Shown in pieces: positions 7,721-14,630 of a stretch of DNA of 35,635 nucleotides. Positions within the stretch are counted from its first letter, which is position 1, and each line of letters begins with the position of its first letter. Where the stretch lies: contig CAINWP010000263.1 in the NCBI GenBank assembly GCA_903854475.1, forward strand, positions 1 through 35,635, in the 5' to 3' direction. The stretch is from an uncultured Verrucomicrobiota bacterium. GTDB taxonomy: Bacteria; Verrucomicrobiota; Verrucomicrobiia; Limisphaerales; UBA9464. The translations under genes and the position numbers were made by a program. Below the pieces are notes generated by a model that saw nothing but the letters and a program-made list of their open reading frames with translations, did not search any database and was not told the origin of the DNA.

Positions 7721-8380
7721 TTAGCTTCCGACTGCCCCAGAGTGGGGTTCCAGAGCTGTGAAGGCCGACGGGAGCAGACGCTGGACCGCCTCCGGAAGGG
7801 GCGCCTCGAGTGAATCCATCCACACCCTCCAGTCGGCCATCGGCACGTTTTGCGGGCGGCATCGTTCGGCGAAACCTCGGAGCAAGGTGCTGGCGTAATG
7901 GAGCAATCCGGATCGGTAGGGCAAATTGAACGCAGCCAGGGCCACGCCAAAGACGATTGGGTTCCAAGCGTGCGCTTGGCCGTCCTCAACGGCTGACAAG
8001 TAGCGCTGGACCAATCGGAGATCGCGACAGGCCTTCAGTCGCGACAATTGCCGACGACCGACACGGAACGAGGCTTCGGTCCATTGGCCCGCCCTCCGTG
8101 CGGGATAATTTCGGTCGAGCTCAATCAAGTCGCGATGTCTGCTCAGTCGGGTGAGTTCAGCGGCCTCAAGGATGACGGGCCAATCTAAGGCAATGACCAC
8201 GCCATCACGGTGGGATTCTAGGAACGGGCGAGGGTCTGCCTGGGCTCCGAGGGTCGGGTGGGGCAGCAGGAAATCCTCTTCAGGCAAGGTTGGAGCCAAC
8301 CACTCCTGCATGGAGGAAGAGAGGGTTTGCGAAACGCTGCCCTCCGGCGGAGGGGCTCCATTCGGGAATGCCCGGCTCAT
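7721..8380 (-). CDS. UreF-like urease accessory family protein
   Basis: A 219-residue all-alpha protein. The segment WTEASFRVGRRQLSRL followed by HAWNPIVFGVALAAFNLPYRSGLLHYAST matches the layout of UreF: E-x-S-x-x-x-GR-x-L, then a histidine-led helix with VFGVA. The length is also right (UreF is about 220). UreF helps UreG and UreD load nickel into urease. However, no other urease gene (ureABCDEG) is in the window and the usual UreF N-terminal motif (LPVGGFxYSxGLE) is only weakly matched (TLPEEDFLLPHPTLG). It could be a diverged UreF or a paralogue with another role. ATG 8380 overlaps a small upstream ORF as ATGA; an internal ATG at 8311 is the alternative start. Confidence 0.5.
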   Translation of the reverse strand: MSRAFPNGAPPPEGSVSQTLSSSMQEWLAPTLPEEDFLLPHPTLGAQADPRPFLESHRDGVVIALDWPVILEAAELTRLSRHRDLIELDRNYPARRAGQWTEASFRVGRRQLSRLKACRDLRLVQRYLSAVEDGQAHAWNPIVFGVALAAFNLPYRSGLLHYASTLLRGFAERCRPQNVPMADWRVWMDSLEAPLPEAVQRLLPSAFTALEPHSGAVGS

Positions 8381-8478
8381 TGGTTCACGAGGTTAGCCTT
8401 GGTGCTCGGTTCGGCCAACAGGAGTTCACCAGAAGGGACTCGGATTTTGTCGGCCGAGGACTTCTTAGGAGCAGCCAT
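8377..8478 (-). CDS. Possible 33-residue small protein coupled to the UreF-like gene
   Basis: The minus strand carries ATG at 8478 and 33 codons ending in a TGA that overlaps the UreF-like ATG as ATGA. The peptide starts MAAPKKSSADKIRVPSGEL and ends TKANLVNQ. The frame is closed upstream by a TGA and there is no other ATG in it. The coupled ATGA junction, lysine-rich start and plausible codons favour translation. No family is recognised and there is no clear Shine-Dalgarno. It may be a real small protein, a leader ORF, or chance. Confidence 0.4.
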   Translation of the reverse strand: MAAPKKSSADKIRVPSGELLLAEPSTKANLVNQ

Positions 8479-8565
8479 TCCATCGACCGTCTCATGTTGC
8501 CGATACCTTGGATGAGAACCGATGAGTGTTCAATTTGGCCCACTTGATCCTTCTGCATTGTCGGA

Positions 8566-8595
8566 TTGAATCCGTGCCAGAGGACGGGTTATAGT
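8566..8595 (+). promoter_or_regulatory. Promoter for tRNA-Val
   Basis: TTGAAT (8566-8571) and TATAGT (8590-8595) with an 18-base spacer. Transcription would start near 8602, about a dozen bases before the mature tRNA 5' end at 8614. Confidence 0.5.
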
Positions 8596-8613
8596 AAGCC
8601 CCTGCGGTCGGTG

Positions 8614-8689
8614 GGGCGGTTGGCGCAGCGGTTAGCGCAAATGCTTTACACGCATTGGGTCGGGGGTTCGAATCCCTCACCGCCTACCA
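8614..8689 (+). tRNA. tRNA-Val (anticodon TAC)
   Basis: A complete 76-base cloverleaf. Acceptor stem GGGCGGT/ACCGCCT starts with a G-T pair. The D arm is GCGC-AGCGGTTA-GCGC. The anticodon stem AATGC/GCATT holds loop TTTACAC with anticodon TAC at 8647-8649. The variable loop is GGGTC, and the T arm GGGGG-TTCGAAT-CCCTC has one G-T pair. Discriminator A is followed by an encoded CCA (8687-8689). TAC reads valine GTA codons (and GTG/GTT when modified). Confidence 0.97.
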
Positions 8690-8712
8690 TCCTGCAGTGA
8701 TCCCTTGTCCGC

Positions 8713-9555
8713 ATGCGAATACTCTGCGTTCACGCTCATTTCGATGATTTCGAATTTGTAGCCGCGGGCACCTTCGAGCTGTTCCGCCTCAAACACGCTG
8801 CGAATTTTCGAGCCAAGGTCCTTGTTTGCACCGATGGGCGTTCAGGCCACCACTGGCGAACCCCCCAAGAAACGGCTCGCATCCGTTCAGAAGAGCAGGC
8901 GGCCGCTGCTGCCATCGGAGGGTACGAGTTCGAACGCCTTGCTCGCCCGGATGGGAGTCCCTTCGGAGAAGCGCGACTTCCCAGCAATGATCTTTTGGCT
9001 GCACTTTGGAAAAGCATCCGAGATTTCGAACCCGATTATCTCTTTTGCCCTCCGCTTCCGGCCGATACCCGCGCGGGAGTTCACCCCGATCACATTACAG
9101 TGGCCGATGCCGTCCGCCGGGTGGCTTACATGATCAACGTTCCTCATGCCTTCGTGGACCACTATCCTGAAGAGGGCCAGGTCGAGGCGCGATGGATCCG
9201 AACCCCGGTAATCCTCAACACTTGGGATAGCTACATTGGCGACGGCCCCCAATCGGCCCCCGACCTGGTGGTCGAAGTCTCAGAAACCTTCGATCAAATC
9301 GTCCGTCAGTCTTGGTGCCACCAAAGTCAAATCCGGGAGTGGTTGCCCTGGGTTGGTCGGCATGGAATCGCACCGGTGGAGACACTTGACCAATGGGAAG
9401 CGAGTCTCCGCCAGCGGTTCTGCAATCAGCGGCTGTCTCTCGGATTAGGTGATGGGGCGCCGGTGGAGGTTTTCTCGCTCACCTCTTGGGGTCAGGTGGC
9501 TGATCGGCATCAGTTAATCTGCGACTTCCCCGCATTCCAGCCAAAGCTTGGTTGA
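8713..9555 (+). CDS. PIG-L family deacetylase
   Basis: A 280-residue zinc-dependent N-acetylglucosaminyl-type deacetylase of the PIG-L/LmbE superfamily. The N-terminal motif reads HAHFDDFEF (residues 7-15) where the family has (A/P)HPDDxE: the Pro is replaced by Phe, but the zinc-binding His9 and Asp12 and the catalytic Asp11 are present. The second zinc-binding site GVHPDH places His124 and His127 as expected. There is no signal peptide, so it is cytosolic. It starts 23 bases after the tRNA and precedes the polysaccharide-export block by 150 bases, so a small-molecule or glycan-precursor deacetylase is plausible; the substrate is not deducible. Confidence 0.85.
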   Translation: MRILCVHAHFDDFEFVAAGTFELFRLKHAANFRAKVLVCTDGRSGHHWRTPQETARIRSEEQAAAAAIGGYEFERLARPDGSPFGEARLPSNDLLAALWKSIRDFEPDYLFCPPLPADTRAGVHPDHITVADAVRRVAYMINVPHAFVDHYPEEGQVEARWIRTPVILNTWDSYIGDGPQSAPDLVVEVSETFDQIVRQSWCHQSQIREWLPWVGRHGIAPVETLDQWEASLRQRFCNQRLSLGLGDGAPVEVFSLTSWGQVADRHQLICDFPAFQPKLG

Positions 9556-9591
9556 TGAGGTGCCAGATTGGGTCGACTCGTGAGATCGGAT

Positions 9592-9646
9592 GTTTTCGGG
9601 AAAACCCGGAAAACAGGTTGACACTAAGCTCCGAAGCTCGAAAACT
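9592..9646 (+). promoter_or_regulatory. Inverted repeat and TTGACA upstream of the export block
   Basis: GTTTTCGGG (9592-9600), loop AAAA, and CCCGGAAAAC (9605-9614) form a 9-bp stem with one bulged G. It lies immediately upstream of a perfect TTGACA (9618-9623). The best -10 at 17-base spacing is only AAAACT (9641-9646). The palindrome could be an operator of the outer-membrane barrel gene promoter or a terminator for the deacetylase, although no T run follows. Confidence 0.3.
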
Positions 9647-9706
9647 CCGAGCGCAATCAAGCTCCGCGTTCCAACGACGACAGAGCCGTCTAAAAACGGA
9701 TTTCGC

Positions 9707-10999
9707 ATGAAAAACTTCATTCCTAGCGTGAGCGCCCTTACTATCGGCGCTGCGAGCCTCGCGGTCACCACGGCCCTTCAAGCCTCTGAAGGCGGGGCTA
9801 AGCCTTGGACCGTTCGGGCTGGCGTTTCTGGTTTCTACAACGACAACGTCTACACTCGCAGCAATCTTCCGGGTGCGGTTGCCGACTACAAGGTCGGAAG
9901 TTTTGGTTTCGAGGTGACCCCGGGCTTCAGCCTGAACCTGCCGATCAACGACGGTCAGACCACGTTGGGACTGCGCTACGACTACTTGCTGCGCTATTTC
10001 GAAAACCGCACCAAGGCTGTCGACCACAACCATGTGTTGGATGCGAACCTGACTCACAATTTCAACACCCGCTTCAAGATCAACCTCTTCGATAGCTTCG
10101 CTCAGGCTCAGGAGCCTCAGCAGCTCGGAAATGGTGCCGGTGGCGCAGGCGTGTTCCTCCGTGCTGAAGGAACCAACTTCCGTAACATTGCGGGCTTCGA
10201 TTTCACTTCCCAGCTCGCTGAGAACTGGAGCGCGGTCACCGGTTTCCGGAACAATGTTTTCCGATTCGACGATTTCAATTTCGCCAATTCGCTTGACCGC
10301 GTGGAGTATCTCCCGTCGGCCAATGTGCGGTATCAGGTTACTCCCAAATCTAGCGTCGGTTTGTTCTACCAGTACGGGGTCACCGATTATGATGGCCCAG
10401 AGCGGTTTGGAATTCCCAACGTTGGTTTGGTTCGTGATGTCAATTCGCACTTTGTTGCGGCGACCATCGATCACGACTTTGCAGCCAACCTGACAGGTTC
10501 GCTCCGTGGTGGTATCCAGTACAACGACTTCGCCGATGAGGTCGGCGTCAAGAGTCGCGATGGTGTTTCGCCTTATGTTGACGGTCAGGTGTCCTATGGC
10601 TTTCTGCCCGGCTCTTCGTTGACCGTGGGTGTGCGTCATCAGTTGACGGCAACCGATGTGGGTATTTTATATGCCGTTGGCAACGGTCTGTTGTTGGATC
10701 CGATCCGCGGCAGCAGTGCCACCTCTGCTCGTATCGGTGTCTCGCACAGCTTCACCCCGAAGTTGGTGGGTTCTATTAATGGTCTCTACCAGATGGGCAA
10801 CTTCATCGGTGGCGGTTCGGGAATCGATGGCAAGAGCGACAGCTACGCCTCTGCAGATGTGAGTCTCTCCTACCGCATCACACAGAATATCTCGACTCGT
10901 GTGTCTTACGCTTACGACCGCGTTGATTCCGATCTTGTGAACGATCTTCGCGAGTTCTCACGTAACCGGGTGTTCCTGGGCGTCAATTTCACCTACTAA
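9707..10999 (+). CDS. Outer-membrane beta-barrel protein of polysaccharide-export block
   Basis: A 430-residue protein with a signal peptide (MKNFIPSVSALTIGAASLAV, cleavage after about residue 26). The body is a run of alternating hydrophobic/polar strands rich in Tyr, Phe, Asn and Gly, and it ends in an aromatic-terminated strand (VFLGVNFTY), the hallmark of BAM-assembled barrels. GFYNDNVYTRSN near the mature N-terminus resembles the putative beta-barrel porin-2 family (BBP2) found beside exopolysaccharide genes. The ATG at 9707 is chosen over an in-frame upstream start because it begins the signal peptide. A strong terminator follows directly, separating it from the Wzc-like gene. Role as outer-membrane exit or scaffold for the polysaccharide is inferred from context. 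Confidence 0.8.
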   Translation: MKNFIPSVSALTIGAASLAVTTALQASEGGAKPWTVRAGVSGFYNDNVYTRSNLPGAVADYKVGSFGFEVTPGFSLNLPINDGQTTLGLRYDYLLRYFENRTKAVDHNHVLDANLTHNFNTRFKINLFDSFAQAQEPQQLGNGAGGAGVFLRAEGTNFRNIAGFDFTSQLAENWSAVTGFRNNVFRFDDFNFANSLDRVEYLPSANVRYQVTPKSSVGLFYQYGVTDYDGPERFGIPNVGLVRDVNSHFVAATIDHDFAANLTGSLRGGIQYNDFADEVGVKSRDGVSPYVDGQVSYGFLPGSSLTVGVRHQLTATDVGILYAVGNGLLLDPIRGSSATSARIGVSHSFTPKLVGSINGLYQMGNFIGGGSGIDGKSDSYASADVSLSYRITQNISTRVSYAYDRVDSDLVNDLREFSRNRVFLGVNFTY

Positions 11000-11018
11000 G
11001 ATTTTCTAACTCTAGCGA

Positions 11019-11056
11019 AGGAGGCTGGAACATCCATTCTAGCCTCCTATTTTTTT
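11019..11056 (+). terminator. Rho-independent terminator ending at the wzc-like start
   Basis: AGGAGGCTGGAA (11019-11030) pairs with TTCTAGCCTCCT (11037-11048) around the loop CATCCA, a 12-bp stem with one G-T pair, followed by TA and seven T. It is a textbook intrinsic terminator for the barrel gene. The T run stops five bases before the ATG of the next gene at 11061, leaving no separate leader for that gene. Confidence 0.9.
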
Positions 11057-11060
11057 GCAC

Positions 11061-13280
11061 ATGGAAGTATCGAAGGCACCCCAGTCGCAGGAATCCAACC
11101 TCCACTTCCTCGATTACTGGCGGATTATCCGTATTCGTAAGGCTGTCATCTTGGCGGTCTTCTTGTTGGTTGTTATCACTACAGCGGTCATCACCCAATT
11201 CCAGCCGGAGTCCTACTCGTCGCTGGCGCGGATGAAGGTGGAAAAGGACACCCCGCTCACCCAGTTGATGATGGGTAGCGGTCCGATGACGCCAGCCTTC
11301 GACCAGTACTTTCTTCAGACAGAGTTCCAAGTCATTCGTTCTCCGAAGATTCTCAACGAGGTCATCAAGAGTCTAAAATTGGCCCGCGTTTACGCCCAGC
11401 GCGAAAAGATGCCCGGTGAATTAGCTATCCAAGACGCTTACGAGGCGTTGTCGCGTGAGCTGGAAATCACTCAGTTCCGTAACACGGCCATTATCGAGAT
11501 TACGGCGTTCAACGAAGATCGCGAGCTAGCCGCCAGTATTGCCAACAAAATCGCGGAGATCTACGGCAATTACCGTAACAAGAACCGTTCTGGGCGCAGT
11601 GATCTGGCTTGGGCGGCTCTGACCAACAAGTTGGCTGGCTACGAAAAGGAAGTCTCCGAGGCCCGCGAGAAAATGGACAAGCTTCGGATTGAACTCAAGG
11701 TACCTGAAGAAATCGCGGATTCTGGCCAAGTTCAGGGTCTTTCAGCTCAGGAACTTTCGCGGATGACCGGAGTCATTCAGGACTACCAGACGCGGATCAC
11801 TCGCAATAACCGTTTGCTTGAACAGTTGGGTCTCTTAAAGGGGGATAGACTGCTTAACGCCCTTGTGGTAGCCAATCCTACCAGCGAGCTCAACACTCTG
11901 ATTTCGGCTCGTAATTTCGCTTCGCGTCAAGCTTCTGGACTCAGCCCAGACTTCGGCCCCGATCATCCGGAGGTCATCAAATGGTCCCTTCAAATCGCCA
12001 AGCTTGATGAGCAGTTGGACGCGACAGTTCAGGGTATCCTCAGCGGCATGCGTTCCACTCTGGAGGCCGAGAAGGCAGCGATGGAAAACCAGAAGACCTA
12101 TCTCCAAGAGACCATCGAAAAAAATTCCCAAGACACCCAACGGTTCCGGCCATACATCGTCCAGCGCAACGAATTCGAGAGCGCCCGCCGCATTCGCGAC
12201 GGCATTAAGATTCGTGTCGCCCAAGAAGACATCGACCGAGATCTTAGCAGCACTTCGGCTGTTGAAACCATCAACGAAGCCCTTCCCGGCACCAACCCGG
12301 TCCGGCCGAAGAAGGCTGTCAATATCACCATCGGCGTGGTCTTTGGTTTGATCCTTGGAATTGGACTAGCCTTCTTCATCGAATACCTCGACACATCGGT
12401 GAAGACCATCGATGACGTGGAGCAAGCATTGCAGGCGCCGGTGCTCGGGGTAATTCCCCAGAATGTTGGAGCCCTCATGTCTGAGGGAGCTGATAGCCCG
12501 CATGCCGAGGCTTATCGAGTCCTACGGACCAATATTCTGTTCTCCCGTAAGGACACAAATTGGCGAACGATGACCGTCGTCTCCGGCGGAGCCGGCGAGG
12601 GCAAGTCTACCACCATCTTTAACCTCGCGACCGTCTTTGCTCAGAACGGCAACCGAGTGCTCATCGTAGACTCCGACCTTCGCCGTCCGAGCCTCCACAA
12701 GATTCTCAATGTTGCCAACAATCTGGGGTTGACCAACTACCTGCTGAAGCAGAACCGCCTCGAAGAAGTAATTCAGACGACGCCGGTTCCGTCTCTCGAC
12801 TTTTTGCCCTCGGGGCGTCTGCCGAGTAGCTCCATCGGCATCCTCAATTCAGCGGCCATGAAGGAGTTCATCGCTGAAGCAAAGAGTCGATATGACTTCG
12901 TGTTTTTCGATTCACCGCCGATCATGGGCGTCAGTGACGCTTCCATCTTGGCCAGTGAGGTAGACATGGCTGTGTTGGTGGTCCAATACCGCAAATACCC
13001 CCAGCAGATGACCCTTCGCGCCAAGCAAATGGTCGAGAAGGTCGGTGGTCACCTCTTGGGTGTGGTGTTGAATAATATCAACATCAGTCAAGATAGTTAC
13101 TACTACTACTATAGCGGGTATTACTACGATTACTATTCTAAGAGTGAAGATAGTAAGCCGGATGGTGAGCGCAAGTTGTCCAAGAAGAAGCGTTCCGATG
13201 CCAAGCCCGCCGAGATCAACGTCGCCAGCTCAGAGATCAAGGGTTCTGAAATAAAGCCGGGCAAGGACACCAAGTATTGA
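11061..13280 (+). CDS. Wzc-like polysaccharide co-polymerase / BY-type tyrosine kinase
   Basis: A 739-residue inner-membrane protein controlling polysaccharide length and export. The Wzz domain starts HFLDYWRIIRIRK, with TM1 at about residues 29-50 and TM2 near 417-438 (NITIGVVFGLILGIGLAFFI). A long coiled-coil-like periplasmic region lies between. The cytosolic BY-kinase domain has Walker A GGAGEGKST (509-517), Walker A' VLIVDSDLRRP and Walker B FVFFDSPP. The tail has a tyrosine cluster with ten Tyr in about 15 residues (from SQDSYYYYY), the autophosphorylation site, then a Lys/Ser-rich end. ATG 11061 is preferred over a TTG at 11055 inside the T run. Its TGA overlaps a TTG of the next frame as TTGA. 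Confidence 0.93.
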   Translation: MEVSKAPQSQESNLHFLDYWRIIRIRKAVILAVFLLVVITTAVITQFQPESYSSLARMKVEKDTPLTQLMMGSGPMTPAFDQYFLQTEFQVIRSPKILNEVIKSLKLARVYAQREKMPGELAIQDAYEALSRELEITQFRNTAIIEITAFNEDRELAASIANKIAEIYGNYRNKNRSGRSDLAWAALTNKLAGYEKEVSEAREKMDKLRIELKVPEEIADSGQVQGLSAQELSRMTGVIQDYQTRITRNNRLLEQLGLLKGDRLLNALVVANPTSELNTLISARNFASRQASGLSPDFGPDHPEVIKWSLQIAKLDEQLDATVQGILSGMRSTLEAEKAAMENQKTYLQETIEKNSQDTQRFRPYIVQRNEFESARRIRDGIKIRVAQEDIDRDLSSTSAVETINEALPGTNPVRPKKAVNITIGVVFGLILGIGLAFFIEYLDTSVKTIDDVEQALQAPVLGVIPQNVGALMSEGADSPHAEAYRVLRTNILFSRKDTNWRTMTVVSGGAGEGKSTTIFNLATVFAQNGNRVLIVDSDLRRPSLHKILNVANNLGLTNYLLKQNRLEEVIQTTPVPSLDFLPSGRLPSSSIGILNSAAMKEFIAEAKSRYDFVFFDSPPIMGVSDASILASEVDMAVLVVQYRKYPQQMTLRAKQMVEKVGGHLLGVVLNNINISQDSYYYYYSGYYYDYYSKSEDSKPDGERKLSKKKRSDAKPAEINVASSEIKGSEIKPGKDTKY

Positions 13281-13321
13281 GCATCTATCTGGATGCCTAT
13301 AAACTCCGCGAACTTATCAAC

Positions 13322-13963
13322 ATGATGCTTCGATTCGGTCAAAACGGGATGTGTGCGTTTGTGCTGCTGATGGCCGTTCTCTGGGGCGGTTGCCAGACGG
13401 GTACTGGACAGGCCACTCCTCAGACTGCCAACGCGGCAACCGCACCGGTTGCCCTAGCTGCGGGGACCAACGGCGGGTTCAGCATCGACCGCATCGCTGT
13501 GGGCGATGTGATTCGCGTGATGTATGAAGCCTCAGTGCCCATCGCCCCGACAGAGATTCAGGTACCGGAGACTGGGTTGGTTACCATTCACATGGGGGAG
13601 CAAGTGCAGGTTGCCGGGAAAATGGCGGCCGATGTTTCCAAGGACATTCGCGACCTTTTTACGGTCAAGAAACAGATGTACAAGCGTCTGTCGGTGAACG
13701 TTCAGGTGCTGGGTCGCACGGTTTCTGTGGGCGGAGAGGTACGGTCGACAGGTTCTTTTCCCTTCGAAGGGGGAATGACGGTGCTCAAAGCCATCAACCG
13801 GGCCGGCGGTTTCACAGAGTACGCCAATCGTCGCGAAGTTCGCGTCACCCGTGTCAACGGCCAGCAAGTCATGGTGGACTGCAAGGCGGCGATGAAGAAA
13901 CCGGAATTAGATGTCCCCTTGTATCCGGGAGACCGCATCGAAGTGGTTCGTAGCATCCTCTGA
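13322..13963 (+). CDS. Wza-like polysaccharide export lipoprotein
   Basis: Periplasmic/outer-membrane polysaccharide export protein, 213 residues. After a signal peptide with Cys at about residue 24 (VLWGGC; the lipobox has Trp at -3 and Leu at -4, so it is non-standard) comes a Poly_export domain (IAVGDVIRVMYE to LSVNVQV) and one SLBB domain (VSVGGEVRSTGSFPFEGGMTVLKAINRAGG), ending LYPGDRIEVVRS. It is shorter than E. coli Wza and has no C-terminal amphipathic helix for an outer-membrane pore, so the adjacent barrel protein may provide the exit. The frame is open to a TTG at 13277 that overlaps the wzc stop; ATG 13322 is chosen because it begins the signal peptide. Confidence 0.88.
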   Translation: MMLRFGQNGMCAFVLLMAVLWGGCQTGTGQATPQTANAATAPVALAAGTNGGFSIDRIAVGDVIRVMYEASVPIAPTEIQVPETGLVTIHMGEQVQVAGKMAADVSKDIRDLFTVKKQMYKRLSVNVQVLGRTVSVGGEVRSTGSFPFEGGMTVLKAINRAGGFTEYANRREVRVTRVNGQQVMVDCKAAMKKPELDVPLYPGDRIEVVRSIL

Positions 13964-14057
13964 TCTACCGAATTCGTTTCACCGGTAGCAGACGGTAGAA
14001 GATAACGTTTGGAAAATCAGGCTGGAACCCGTCAGCGGCGCGCAGCATCCTTTTTAG

Positions 14058-14441
14058 ATGTTCGAGTTTCGCCTCCTTGGCTCATCAAGTCATGCCTGGA
14101 GCGGCGATGTTTTAACCATTGGTCGTGATCCCACCAATGGTTGGGTGTTGGTCTCCCCGGGAGTATGGGGCCGACACGCCGAGATTCAGCGGGGCCCCGA
14201 TGGACGCCTGACGATTCGCAGTCTCGGTGACTCGGTAGTGGCCATCAACGGAGTCGCTGTCCGCGAATCTATCTTGCGGTGGGGTGACGCCGTTTCACTC
14301 GGCGCGACCGTCGCCCGGTTTCATTTAGCTGCACCCACTCAGCGGGGATTATCCGGCTGGGAACGTACCCTGTGGATCACCTTAGGATTTTGCACGGTAG
14401 CCCAGGGAGGTCTTTTGGTGTGGTTACAACGCGGACGCTGA
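14058..14441 (+). CDS. FHA-domain protein with C-terminal membrane anchor
   Basis: A 127-residue protein. Residues about 18-88 form a forkhead-associated fold: TIGRDPTNGWVLV (IGR arginine), WGRHAEI in place of SRxHAxI, then DSVVAINGVAV for the conserved NG turn. FHA domains bind phosphothreonine peptides; here the usual Ser before RH is replaced, so binding may be weakened. The last 25 residues (TLWITLGFCTVAQGGLLVWLQ) form a transmembrane helix with a basic end, so the domain should face the cytoplasm. It lies 94 bases after the Wza-like gene on the same strand. A link to export signalling is only positional. Confidence 0.75.
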   Translation: MFEFRLLGSSSHAWSGDVLTIGRDPTNGWVLVSPGVWGRHAEIQRGPDGRLTIRSLGDSVVAINGVAVRESILRWGDAVSLGATVARFHLAAPTQRGLSGWERTLWITLGFCTVAQGGLLVWLQRGR

Positions 14442-14454
14442 CTTCTGGGACTCC

Positions 14455-14521
14455 GGCTTTAGACGCGATCAAACCAAAGCCAAAAACTGCGGGTTTCTTG
14501 AATTTTCCATGGTGGTTTGAT
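14455..14521. other. Inverted repeat in the FHA/ferritin-like convergent gap
   Basis: ATCAAACCA (14468-14476) and TGGTTTGAT (14513-14521) form a 9-bp inverted repeat with a 36-base spacer. The segment GCGATCAAACC also matches the reverse complement of part of repeat copy C, so this may be a decayed fragment of the repeat family. Nothing else is recognised between 14442 and 14607. Confidence 0.25.
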
Positions 14522-14607
14522 AGCCCCAGCGTCGTTGGGGCAGTGGGCACTGTTTTGGGATGAACTCTGGGTGGGGCGCTGAGCTCACTGGTTTTCCCTG
14601 TCAGGAC

Positions 14608-14630
14608 GGCTTTAGCCCGAGGCCAAAGCC
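14608..14630 (-). terminator. Hairpin spanning the stop of the ferritin-like gene
   Basis: GGCTTTAGCC-CGA-GGCCAAAGCC is a 10-bp stem with one mismatch at the 3' end of the minus-strand gene; its stop codon lies within the stem. No T run follows on the minus strand, so intrinsic termination is uncertain. Confidence 0.3.

Noticed and set aside
8492-8680. Minus-strand ORF starting MRDSNPRPNACKAF
   Set aside because: This is the familiar false ORF made by the complement of a tRNA gene; the tRNA-Val is clear on the plus strand.
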